Positions 7,817-15,139 of a DNA stretch of 17,314 bases are shown piece after piece; position 1 is the first letter of the stretch, and each line of letters opens with the position of its first letter. The DNA lies in the NCBI GenBank assembly GCA_013042695.1, contig JABDPQ010000457.1, positions 1 through 17,314 of the forward strand, in the 5' to 3' direction. Source of the stretch: Desulfobacterales bacterium. Its GTDB lineage: Bacteria; Desulfobacterota; Desulfobulbia; Desulfobulbales; Desulfocapsaceae. Position numbers and translations under genes: made by a program. The notes beneath the pieces were generated by a model that worked only from the letters and a program-made list of their open reading frames with translations, did no database searches and was not told the DNA's origin.

Positions 7817-8806
7817 ATGAAAAGGATACGTTACATTAGCAGGAAGTTAAACTGGTTAATGCCTGCCATGGTTATAGCCTTGGCTTTTGGAATGATTATC
7901 CCAACTGTTTCTGAGGCAAAGGAAAATATCTCTTTTGGCGGCTCGTCTCCAGGTGGCATGATGTATTATCTGGTCGGTGCTGCTGGTAATATAATAACCA
8001 GAGACCTTCCCGAATATAATATCACACAGGTGACGACAGGTGGCTCAACAGAAAATTGCAAGAGATTATTGAAGGGCGAGCTGGATATGGGAATTGTCTA
8101 TGGACCACATGTTTATATGGCACTGCACAACCAGGGACCATTTAAAGATTTCCCGAAAGGTACCATGCTTCGGGGGATTGCCAAAGCTTATGAGGGAGCG
8201 TCTTACGCTGTAACTCTTCCAGATTCAGATATCAAATCGATGAATGATCTTATAGGAAAAAAGGTTGCCTTGGGACCGCCTGGATCTGGAACTGTTTTTA
8301 ACAGCTCGAACGTATTGAGAGCGCTGGGATTGCTCGACAAGATCAAGCCTCAGATGTTGTCTTTTGCCGACGCAGGACGTGCCGTTGAGAACCGGCAAAT
8401 AGATGCTTTTTTCCAATCATCGGCACCGGCCGGTGCAGTTGTAAAACTTGCCGAAACAAAAGGTGCGTATGTCGTTCCGTTTACTGACGAAGAAATGGCA
8501 AAAATTGTCAAAGAATATCCATTCTACTATACCGCTACGATGAAAGCAGGCGTCTATAAAAATGTCCCAGCCACCCAGATGCCATATTTGACTGTCTACT
8601 GGGTAGGTCATGAGCGGGTTTCGGAACAGGCTATATATGATATTACTAAGCACGTAATGCAACCCGACATTAAGAAACAATTGGGCGAAGCACACAAAGG
8701 CTGGAAGCAGATGGCACCAGACACCAAACGCTTCATGAATCTTGGTGCTCCGGTACATCCAGGTGCTGAAAAGTATTATAAGGAAGCTGGAGTCTGGGAG
8801 GAGTAA
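7817..8806 (+). CDS. TAXI family TRAP transporter solute-binding protein
   Basis: A 329-residue periplasmic binding protein. A Sec signal peptide covers residues 1-34 (basic start, hydrophobic core, cleavage after VSEA). The mature start ISFGGSSPGGMMYYLVGAAGN matches the TAXI (TRAP-associated extracytoplasmic immunogenic) family. TTGGSTENCKRLLKGELDMGIV, KKVALGPPGSGT and the IDAFFQSSAPAGAV region also fit. This family is structurally unrelated in sequence to the DctP-type protein at 1943. TAXI proteins deliver organic anions or amino-acid-like solutes to fused TRAP permeases, and the ligand here is unknown. ATG 7817 follows AGGAGG by about 7 bases. The in-frame TTG 7799 lies upstream of that ribosome site and is rejected. 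The matching fused permease gene follows after a strong hairpin. Confidence 0.94.
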   Translation: MKRIRYISRKLNWLMPAMVIALAFGMIIPTVSEAKENISFGGSSPGGMMYYLVGAAGNIITRDLPEYNITQVTTGGSTENCKRLLKGELDMGIVYGPHVYMALHNQGPFKDFPKGTMLRGIAKAYEGASYAVTLPDSDIKSMNDLIGKKVALGPPGSGTVFNSSNVLRALGLLDKIKPQMLSFADAGRAVENRQIDAFFQSSAPAGAVVKLAETKGAYVVPFTDEEMAKIVKEYPFYYTATMKAGVYKNVPATQMPYLTVYWVGHERVSEQAIYDITKHVMQPDIKKQLGEAHKGWKQMAPDTKRFMNLGAPVHPGAEKYYKEAGVWEE

Positions 8807-8815
8807 CCTCAATTG

Positions 8816-8857
8816 CGCTCTTACTACCACCGCACCTTCGCAGTGGCAGTAAGAGCG
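8816..8857 (+). promoter_or_regulatory. Strong intercistronic hairpin between TAXI and permease genes
   Basis: CGCTCTTACT (8816-8825) pairs perfectly with AGTAAGAGCG (8848-8857). After one A/C mismatch, CCAC pairs with GTGG around a 12-base loop. No U-run follows (TATCACCC), so it is a poor intrinsic terminator. Such hairpins after binding-protein genes commonly protect the upstream mRNA or reduce downstream expression, giving excess binding protein over permease. That role is inference. Confidence 0.6.
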
Positions 8858-8913
8858 TATCACCCGAGCAATCGATAAGACCTCTTCTTGTTCTACCTGG
8901 TGTGGAGACATGC

Positions 8914-10827
8914 ATGTTGAAGTTGGACTGGCTGACTCAAGTAAAGGGTAAAGATCGCATACTGACCGGATTTTGGGCTATCCTTTACTCGTGTGCAGCC
9001 ATATTCATGGCTGTCTGGTATATGTATACCTCTGGTTTCGGTATTGTTTCGACAGAAACCAACAGGGGCTTTTATCTTCTATTTACATCTGTCCTTGTTT
9101 ACCTGTTGTTTCCAGCTTCTCGATGGGCACCGAAGGATCGCCCGAGCGTATATGATGTGGCATGCGTTCTTCTCATCTCAGTCTCGATTGGTTACTGGAT
9201 AAACCAGTACATGGATTATGCCATGTTTCGAGTCACTGAGCCGAACAACTGGGATCTAATCATGGGTATTATTGCCGTTTCAATGATTCTCGAAACTGCA
9301 CGTAGAGCACTTGGACCCATCATGATGATTCTGGCAATTATCTTTATTGGCCAAATCTATTTTGGCCCATACCTGCCAGGAAAGTTAAGTCATGCAGGTA
9401 TGCCTCCAACACGTATCATCGAGTTTACCTTTAGCACGCAGGAGGCAATGTTTGGTGTTATTACGGCGACTTTTGCAACGTTTGTTTTCCCGTTTATGAT
9501 TTTTGGAGCCTTTTTGGAAAGGAGCGGTGCTGGCACTTTCTTTATGGAATTAGCCAAATCATTAACAGGAAAATGGCGAGGTGGTCCAGCTAAGATTGCC
9601 ATAGTAACTTCAGCATTATTCGGCTCAATTTCAGGGTCTTCGGTGGCTAATGTCGTTGCAACAGGCGCGTTTACCATTCCGATGATGAAACGTATCGGCT
9701 TCAGACCAAAAGTTGCAGGCGCCATTGAGGCAATCGCCTCCACCGGTGGTCAATTCATGCCGCCAATCATGGGTGCCGGGGTTTTTATCTTAGCCACACT
9801 AATTGAAGTCAGCTACCTGGAAATTGCGCTGATGAACGTCATACCAGCGCTTTTATATTTTGTTTTTGTCATCATGATGGTCGATTTAGAGGCATTACGT
9901 TCCGGTCTAAAAGGGCTTCCAACAGAGGAAATACCGAAAATTTCAAAGGTCTTAAAAAATGGTTGGCACTTTGTCCTGCCGATAGTGATTGTCCTTGGTC
10001 TTCTATTCAACGGGTATTCCCCTGAAGTAGGAGCCTTTTGGGGAACTATGTCAGCGTTTGTTCTCTCGTGGCGACGCAAGGACACCCGAATGAAGGTTGA
10101 TGATGTCCTGATCGCCCTTCGCTCTGGATCTTCTGCCAATAATTCAGCCGGTGCAGCAATAGGTGCATTAGGTATCATTATAGGTGGAATCGTACTTTCC
10201 GGGCTCGGATTGAAATTTTCGGCGATCCTGGTAGAACTGGCTGCAGGATCACTACTGTTATGTGTGATTATGGTTATGATCATTTCGATCATAATAGGGA
10301 TGGGAAGCAGTACTACCGGATCATATATTATTCTTTCGGTAGTAGCGGCACCGGCCTTGATCCATTTGGGAGTGGTGCCGGTAGCAGCACATCTTGTTGT
10401 TTTCTATGCGGCATGTCTCTCCAACATCACGCCACCTGTTTGTGTTTCGGCATTTGCTGCAGCAGCGCTCGCCAAAGCGGATCCCATGAAGACTGGTTTT
10501 GCCGCTCTAAAATTCGGTTTTGCGCTGATCTTTCTGCCCTTCGGGTTCGTGTACCTGCCACCATTGTTACTGGGTGGCTCTACATTTGAGGTGATCTACA
10601 CGGTCTTAGTGCTGCTGCTCGGTTTCATGTCTCTATCTATGGTGCTTCAGGGAGCGGACTTCATCAATACCCATATCAGTATACAAAAACGCGCAATTTT
10701 TACGATAGCCGCTTTACTTTTATTACTCCCAGTATCTCATACGCTTAATCTGGTGGGAGCAGTATTCCTGGCAATTGGATGGTTTCCTGGCTTCATTGCC
10801 AGCCGGAAGAAATTGGCTGTTCTTTAA
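8914..10827 (+). CDS. Fused TRAP transporter permease (DctQ-DctM, TAXI type)
   Basis: A 637-residue polytopic inner-membrane protein. The first roughly 150 residues hold the short DctQ-like membrane block and the rest is the DctM-like transport block, the usual fusion in TAXI systems. Signature stretches are SGSSVANVVATGAFTIPMM near residue 243, STGGQFMPPIMGAGVF, and SNITPPVCVSAFAAAALAKADP near 503. The transporter uses the Na+ or H+ gradient together with the periplasmic TAXI protein. Start choice: ATG 8914 (MLKLDWLTQ) has GGAG 6 bases upstream. The upstream GTG 8902 is in frame but lacks a ribosome site. Length and motif order look complete. It ends 126 bp before the convergent hydroxyacid dehydrogenase gene. 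Confidence 0.95.
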   Translation: MLKLDWLTQVKGKDRILTGFWAILYSCAAIFMAVWYMYTSGFGIVSTETNRGFYLLFTSVLVYLLFPASRWAPKDRPSVYDVACVLLISVSIGYWINQYMDYAMFRVTEPNNWDLIMGIIAVSMILETARRALGPIMMILAIIFIGQIYFGPYLPGKLSHAGMPPTRIIEFTFSTQEAMFGVITATFATFVFPFMIFGAFLERSGAGTFFMELAKSLTGKWRGGPAKIAIVTSALFGSISGSSVANVVATGAFTIPMMKRIGFRPKVAGAIEAIASTGGQFMPPIMGAGVFILATLIEVSYLEIALMNVIPALLYFVFVIMMVDLEALRSGLKGLPTEEIPKISKVLKNGWHFVLPIVIVLGLLFNGYSPEVGAFWGTMSAFVLSWRRKDTRMKVDDVLIALRSGSSANNSAGAAIGALGIIIGGIVLSGLGLKFSAILVELAAGSLLLCVIMVMIISIIIGMGSSTTGSYIILSVVAAPALIHLGVVPVAAHLVVFYAACLSNITPPVCVSAFAAAALAKADPMKTGFAALKFGFALIFLPFGFVYLPPLLLGGSTFEVIYTVLVLLLGFMSLSMVLQGADFINTHISIQKRAIFTIAALLLLLPVSHTLNLVGAVFLAIGWFPGFIASRKKLAVL

Positions 10828-10865
10828 AAGGTCTGAATCAAGTTCCCGGCTAAATGCCGAGTGCT

Positions 10866-10892
10866 GCGGTGTTTTATCTGTATAAAAACCGC
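10866..10892. terminator. Hairpin, probable bidirectional terminator (1 of 2)
   Basis: GCGGT-G-TTTTAT pairs with ATAAAA-ACCGC around the loop CTGT, with a single bulged G. It lies 38 bp after the permease stop, in the gap between convergent genes. The right side lacks a clear U-run on either strand, so termination efficiency is uncertain. Confidence 0.45.
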
Positions 10893-10916
10893 GTTCCTAG
10901 CGATTGAAGGAGGAGC

Positions 10917-10943
10917 CCTCTTACTGGTTATCTCACTAAGAGG
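10917..10943. terminator. Hairpin, probable terminator (2 of 2)
   Basis: CCTCTTA (10917-10923) and TAAGAGG (10937-10943) form a perfect 7-bp stem around a 13-base loop. It sits 10 bp past the stop of the minus-strand dehydrogenase gene. It is more likely an mRNA end for that gene than for the permease. No strong T-tract follows. Confidence 0.4.
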
Positions 10944-10953
10944 CGACCTGTAT

Positions 10954-11856
10954 TCAATTTTCTTTAGCAGCCTTCACTACTGTTTGAGCTAATTCCTCAA
11001 GAACTGTCATTACACAACACGAATCCATGGCACCAAGTCCTCTCGATTTTGCTGCACGTAAAATATCCCAGGTGACGCTGGTTGCTGGAATAGAGACTCC
11101 GAATTCGTCGGCGAGTTTCACTACACTTGAAAGGTCTTTGTACATATTATCAGTAGAAAATCCGGGAGAAAAATCACGACCGATCATTCGCGGTCCACGA
11201 GTTTCCATAGCCCCGGTTCTTGCTCCTCCAACAGAGGTTATATCTATCACCTTTTGCGGATCGATACCTGCCTTGGCAGACAGGACCATTGCCTCTGAGA
11301 CCGCTTCTATGGCAACACCTAAAATTAGATTGTTTATAAGCTTCAAGGTAGTTCCCATCCCGTTCTGCTCTCCAACATAGACGATTTTTGCCGCCAGTAC
11401 TTCGAATATAGTTTGACAATCCTCAAAAATTTCCCGTGGCCCACCGACCATTATTCCAAGATTGCCTGCCTTGGCTACTTTGGGATTCCCAGTAACAGGG
11501 GCATCCAGCATCAATACGCCTTTCTCCCGAGCCCTGTCGGCAATAGATCTGGACATCTCAGGAGCAATACTACCCATGTCAACCAGTATTGAACCCTCTC
11601 GTGTTCCTTCTAAAACTCCATCTGTGCCACAGGAAACCTGCTCCGACGCGTTGGAATCTGTTACCATCGTTATCACCACATCAGATGAACATGCCACCAT
11701 TTTTGGGGAATCTGCCCAAGTTGCACCGGATGCCAATAGTTCTTGAGCTTTTTCTTCACTCCGATTCCAGATTGTCAAAGGGTGTCCTGCTTCCAAAATA
11801 TGCCGAGCCATATGACGTCCCATCAAGCCAATACCAATGAATCCAATTCGTTTCAT
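10954..11856 (-). CDS. NAD(P)-dependent beta-hydroxyacid dehydrogenase (3-hydroxyisobutyrate dehydrogenase/tartronate semialdehyde reductase family)
   Basis: A 300-residue oxidoreductase. The N-terminal Rossmann motif is GFIGIGLMG (residues 5-13). The substrate-loop motif LDAPVTGNP (118-125) has Thr122 and GN where the family usually has Ser and GG. The catalytic Lys172 sits in LKLINNLILG, and a C-terminal MYKDL motif supplies the second conserved Lys. Members reversibly oxidise 3-hydroxyacids (3-hydroxyisobutyrate, glycerate/tartronate semialdehyde, 4-hydroxybutyrate/succinic semialdehyde, sulfolactaldehyde). The changed substrate loop makes me unwilling to name one. ATG 11856 is chosen because AAGGGTG precedes it. 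The longer frame to 11934 adds an unlikely hydrophobic leader. It converges on the FAH-TRAP unit, so any shared pathway would need separate control. I see no copy of the CCAATT palindrome at its promoter. Confidence 0.92.
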   Translation of the reverse strand: MKRIGFIGIGLMGRHMARHILEAGHPLTIWNRSEEKAQELLASGATWADSPKMVACSSDVVITMVTDSNASEQVSCGTDGVLEGTREGSILVDMGSIAPEMSRSIADRAREKGVLMLDAPVTGNPKVAKAGNLGIMVGGPREIFEDCQTIFEVLAAKIVYVGEQNGMGTTLKLINNLILGVAIEAVSEAMVLSAKAGIDPQKVIDITSVGGARTGAMETRGPRMIGRDFSPGFSTDNMYKDLSSVVKLADEFGVSIPATSVTWDILRAAKSRGLGAMDSCCVMTVLEELAQTVVKAAKEN

Positions 11857-12548
11857 AATGACACCCTTGTTGAGGAAGAAAAATAATAAATTGCCTAATC
11901 CAAATATAACTGTTGTTGACTGAGCCTTTTGCAAAATGATGATTTTCGTTCAAAGTCAAGGCATGCGAAAATTTTTTACCGCAGCCATATAATTGCTATT
12001 CCGAGGATAAAAATTTAAGCATAACGCAGAAGTTGAACAAAAAGGGCGTTTTGCAAGTGGCTCGATTATTTAAATTAACTAAAAAACAATATTTGTTCCG
12101 AGAATCCAGTACTAAAGTTGGTCTGAAGAATATAAAGATGGCCTTGAGACGATGTCAAGGAGCAAATCACTGTGCCCCCAGGAAATCGGATACTTTCATG
12201 TCTTGAATTCAAGATTGCTAGATCGAACATTAAACCAATCAACCTCTACTCCGATTTAACCTAGTTCCTGACAAGGTGATTTTCGAAAGAATTACCGATT
12301 GTTAAACTTGCCAGAGGAAATTTCAACACATGGCAAGAAGCATGATTTCTTGGGCTATCAGGAAGGAGCTCGGATCACAGATTTTCTCAAGTAATTGGGC
12401 TTGCCACTGGGTCTAGAATGATGATTGTCTAGAGGATATATCCTGTTTCGGATACCAAAGAAGTTTACATGATATTTGGTTAGAAACTGGCTGATACTTT
12501 TGAGCAACAGTGTCAAAATGTCCTTACCGCAATCAGAAGGAGCAGATC
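11857..12548. other. Long intergenic region with MITE copy 2 and palindromes
   Basis: The region lies between the minus-strand dehydrogenase gene and the plus-strand MDR gene. Bases 11922-12063 are MITE copy 2. The remaining roughly 485 bp hold no convincing gene. There are two perfect palindromes, TCTTGAATTCAAGA (12201-12214) and AGGATATATCCT (12433-12444, about 105 bp before the MDR start). CTTGCCA or its complement TGGCAAG occurs three times (12307, 12331, 12400). A short open stretch on the plus strand around 12280-12393, ending TDFLK, may be a gene relic but I do not recognise it. No strong sigma-70 promoter is evident. Confidence 0.5.
11922..12063. repeat. MITE copy 2 (142 bp)
   Basis: It has the same 142-bp length and ends as the copies at 746 and 14981. 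It differs by a few substitutions, for example TTGCTATT where the others have TGATAT or CGATAT. Flanks are GACT (11918-11921) and GATT (12064-12067), again a 4-bp near-match. One substitution creates a stop in the minus-strand frame that is open in the other two copies, so the element is not protein-coding. Confidence 0.88.
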
Positions 12549-13490
12549 ATGAAAGCATATGTACTGAATGAAGCAGGCGGAGTTGAAAACCTCGTTCTAG
12601 GTGATATCGAACAGCCTTGTCCGAAAGCAGACGAAGTTCTAGTTGAAGTGAAAGCGATCAGCATTAACCCGGTGGATGTAAAAGTGAGACCTGTCGAGGA
12701 AGTACTCAACATGATCGTGGGTGCTGGTCGTCCGGTTATTCTGGGCTGGGACATCGCCGGCAAAGTTACGGCTAGTGGCAAAGACGTCACCCAGTTTGAA
12801 CCCGGCGACTGCGTTTTCGGCATGGTTAATTTCCCGGGCCACGGTAAGGGTTATGCGGAATATGTCGCTGCCCCGGAAACCCATCTCGCAAAAATTCCCG
12901 CAAAGAGTTCGTTTGAGGAAGCAGCAGCAACCACGCTTGCGGCTCTGACCGCCCTGCAGGTTTTGCAACCCAGGATCAAACAGGGAGACCGAGTACTCAT
13001 CCATGCAGGTTCCGGAGGTGTAGGACATTTTGCGATCCAGATTGCCAAACACCTTGGTGCTCATGTTGTAACGACCTCGTCTGCGAAAAACAGGGATTTC
13101 GTAGTGTCTTTAGGAGCTGATGAACACATTGACTATCGGGAGCAGAAATTTGAAGAGGTCGTCTCAGACATTGATTTTGTTCTGGACGGAATGGGTGGAG
13201 AGGTACTGGTAAACTCCTTGAAGGTGCTTAAGGACGGTGGCCAAATGGTTTCCCTGCCAACCATGGAATTCCCGGAAGAAGTGAAGGCCTATGCAGAAGA
13301 GCACAACATTGATGTTGCATTTGTGCTGGTTCAGTCGAACGGTACGGACATGAACACTTTAAAAGGCATGCTTGAAACTGGAGTACTAAAACCGCATGTG
13401 TCGAAAACCTTCGCCTTTGAAGCAATTGCAGATGCCCATGTGCAGATTGAATCCGGCCGAACCGTGGGCAAAGTGATTGTTAAGCTATAA
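12549..13490 (+). CDS. Zinc-free MDR-superfamily NAD(P)H:quinone oxidoreductase-like enzyme
   Basis: A 313-residue medium-chain dehydrogenase/reductase. The GroES-like N-terminal domain contains SINPVDVKVR (about 38-47), typical of quinone and enone reductases. The nucleotide site is IHAGSGGVGHFAIQIAK (about 151-167), and DFVLDGMGG and KPHVSKTF follow. The structural zinc cysteines of alcohol dehydrogenases are absent. The family reduces quinones or alpha,beta-unsaturated carbonyls with NADPH. The actual substrate is unknown. ATG 12549 has AGAAGGAG 7 bases upstream. The in-frame GTG 12510 has none. The gene is single, with a long empty region before it and an attC-like hairpin about 40-110 bp after it. 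That is the arrangement of an integron gene cassette, though no second attC or integrase is visible. Confidence 0.92.
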   Translation: MKAYVLNEAGGVENLVLGDIEQPCPKADEVLVEVKAISINPVDVKVRPVEEVLNMIVGAGRPVILGWDIAGKVTASGKDVTQFEPGDCVFGMVNFPGHGKGYAEYVAAPETHLAKIPAKSSFEEAAATTLAALTALQVLQPRIKQGDRVLIHAGSGGVGHFAIQIAKHLGAHVVTTSSAKNRDFVVSLGADEHIDYREQKFEEVVSDIDFVLDGMGGEVLVNSLKVLKDGGQMVSLPTMEFPEEVKAYAEEHNIDVAFVLVQSNGTDMNTLKGMLETGVLKPHVSKTFAFEAIADAHVQIESGRTVGKVIVKL

Positions 13491-13533
13491 GAAAACTTAA
13501 TACAATACAGCGCCGAACCATGTACTCATGCAC

Positions 13534-13602
13534 CTAACCAAACGGTGTGCCGGATGTTCACTCGCTTCGCTCCTTCAAACCGGTGACTTCGGCGTTAATG
13601 TT
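13534..13602. other. attC-like hairpin after the MDR gene
   Basis: The left end carries ACCTAAC, matching the integron RYYYAAC box, and the right end CGGCGTTAATG resembles a degenerate GTTRRRY box. Between them lie imperfect complementary blocks (CCGG near 13552 and again near 13580) and a central ACTCGCTTCGCTCC hairpin loop of the type common in attC sites. Just left of it GCCGAA pairs with the right-side TTCGGC. The right box is not a full match. It could instead be an ordinary intergenic repeat. Confidence 0.3.
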
Positions 13603-13676
13603 AGAAAATCAATGCTCGCAATATCAAATATATGTCTCCGCTTAATTTTCTTGCAATGCCTTGATAGGAGGAAAAG

Positions 13677-13721
13677 ATGCAATTCTCCGACAGGCTCCTA
13701 GAAAAGATTTGGTTATTTTAA
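13677..13721 (+). CDS. Possible 14-residue leader or gene-start remnant
   Basis: ATG 13677 is preceded by a perfect AGGAGG with about 5-base spacing. The frame encodes MQFSDRLLEKIWLF and then stops with TAA. A near-ideal ribosome site with such a short frame suggests a leader peptide, a truncated gene start or chance. Nothing downstream on the plus strand could be controlled by it, because the next gene is on the minus strand. I assign no function. Confidence 0.2.
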   Translation: MQFSDRLLEKIWLF

Positions 13722-13766
13722 TCAATAAAATGAGAAGCAGGCTACCTTAGAGTGCTTTTTCTCTAG

Positions 13767-14852
13767 CTAAAATTGGCTGATGGGGATTGCTACAGAATTT
13801 AAATTTCCGTGCTGTGCTGGTTCTAAAGTTAACCGGTAACCCCGGAATCCTTGTGGGGTTTCGTTAAAATTAAATGTCTCTTGAATAACACTACAATTAG
13901 TAGATGGGCCAAATAACTCGCCATAACCGTACCAATCTGTGCCAGAAGCCCATTTTATTTTGAACCTTCCAGAAGGAATATCAACCTTAGCTGGATAGCC
14001 CCCAACGAGAAAAATATCAGCAATATACCTGCCAGTTGCGGCATCTTCCAATTTAACGAGGTAGTTGGTCCCAGAGTAAGTGAGTATGGTAAGTGATGCT
14101 TTTATGGCCCTATCAGTATAATAGCGAATTTTTCCAGAATACGGTGTGGCCCGTATGTTTTTATCTTTTTCATTTATGCCTTCAAGCTCCTCAAGCAAGT
14201 CCTCTATCGTAGGTTTTGCAGTAGACGGTATATTGTTCACATATTCTTGTAACGGCTTCTCTGGCTTGCTTGCTAAATCACTCGTATTATATGAATTATT
14301 AGATACTTCCCATACAACAATGAACCCCCATACTAAGGAAAAAAAACCAATAATGACAGCCACCCTGGATTTCTTTGTTTTTCTGGCGTTTTTTTTAGCC
14401 TTCTTTCTCTTTTTCCGATCAGCTTTTCGGGACGCCTCCTCTGCTTGCCGTCCATCTTCTAATGTTTTGCCACACTTCCCACATTTTATATTTGGGTCAG
14501 AAGGCTTGTCCTTTGGGAATCGATTAGTTGTTTGGCAGTGAGTGCATTTTACATATACAAAGGATTCTTCTTTTTCCGATTGCGTCTTTTGTTGACTACT
14601 CTGGGATTGTTTCTTAGTTGATTGTGATTGCTGTTGGCTGCTATGGGTTTTCTCTTTGAAGTGTTTTTGTACTAAATCATATGCCCTGTTTATTTGCTTT
14701 AACTTCTCACTTGCCTTTAGTTTAATCCTATCATTATGAACATACCTATCCGGGTGCCAGACATCGACAAGATCTCTATAAGCTCTCCGAACTTCTTCAG
14801 AACTCATGGTTTCATCGACTTCAAGGATTGCCAGTGCTTCTTTGTAATTCAC
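13767..14852 (-). CDS. Membrane-anchored J-domain protein with zinc ribbon and extracytoplasmic C-terminal domain
   Basis: A 361-residue multi-domain protein. Residues 3-66 are a J domain with the Hsp70-activating HPD at 33-35. A Gln/Ser/Lys linker covers about 70-95. Cys103, 106, 124 and 127 form a CxxC-CxxC zinc ribbon. Residues 142-163 are almost all Lys/Arg/Ala, then comes one membrane helix at 164-181. About 180 residues follow on the far side, ending in a beta-rich domain (TNYLVKLEDAATGRYI, ASGTDWYGYGELFGP). From memory this domain resembles C-terminal modules of small bacterial surface or phage-associated proteins. It is not a canonical DnaJ: the G/F region and client-binding domains are missing. 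The start is GTG 14852 with GGTGAAG upstream. The gene is monocistronic, A/T-rich and has no recognisable partner nearby. It may recruit DnaK to the membrane. Confidence 0.85.
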   Translation of the reverse strand: MNYKEALAILEVDETMSSEEVRRAYRDLVDVWHPDRYVHNDRIKLKASEKLKQINRAYDLVQKHFKEKTHSSQQQSQSTKKQSQSSQQKTQSEKEESFVYVKCTHCQTTNRFPKDKPSDPNIKCGKCGKTLEDGRQAEEASRKADRKKRKKAKKNARKTKKSRVAVIIGFFSLVWGFIVVWEVSNNSYNTSDLASKPEKPLQEYVNNIPSTAKPTIEDLLEELEGINEKDKNIRATPYSGKIRYYTDRAIKASLTILTYSGTNYLVKLEDAATGRYIADIFLVGGYPAKVDIPSGRFKIKWASGTDWYGYGELFGPSTNCSVIQETFNFNETPQGFRGYRLTLEPAQHGNLNSVAIPISQF

Positions 14853-14980
14853 AAAAACTTCACCATGAAAGGAAAACTCTATTTATCGCTCATTTCTAGG
14901 TTATACTGATAAGCATACGTGCATCATTCTTTTTTATCGAATTTTGTGGCACCTGCATTACAAAGAATACCATCTCTAGA

Positions 14981-15122
14981 GAGCCTTTTGCAAAATGATG
15001 ATTTTCGTTCAAAATCAAGGCATGCGAAACATTTTTACCGCAGGCATATAATTGATATTCCGAGGATAAAAATTTAAGCATAACATAGAGGTTGAACGAA
15101 AAGGGCGTTTTGCAAGTGGCTC
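14981..15122. repeat. MITE copy 3 (142 bp, with intact 4-bp target duplication)
   Basis: The third copy has the same GAGCC ends. It is flanked on both sides by an identical TAGA (14977-14980 and 15123-15126). The wider flanks can be read as TCTAGA on each side, so the exact element edge has a one- or two-base ambiguity. The perfect duplication suggests this copy is the youngest of the three. Confidence 0.9.
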
Positions 15123-15139
15123 TAGAGAAATCTATGTAG

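Noticed and set aside
12280..12393. Short plus-strand open stretch ending GARITDFLK
   Set aside because: Fewer than 40 codons, no start with a ribosome site, and no recognisable family. Noted only in the intergenic entry.
13767..14852. Calling the J-domain gene dnaJ
   Set aside because: It lacks the G/F region, the four-repeat zinc domain and the client-binding C-terminus of DnaJ. Only the J domain is shared.
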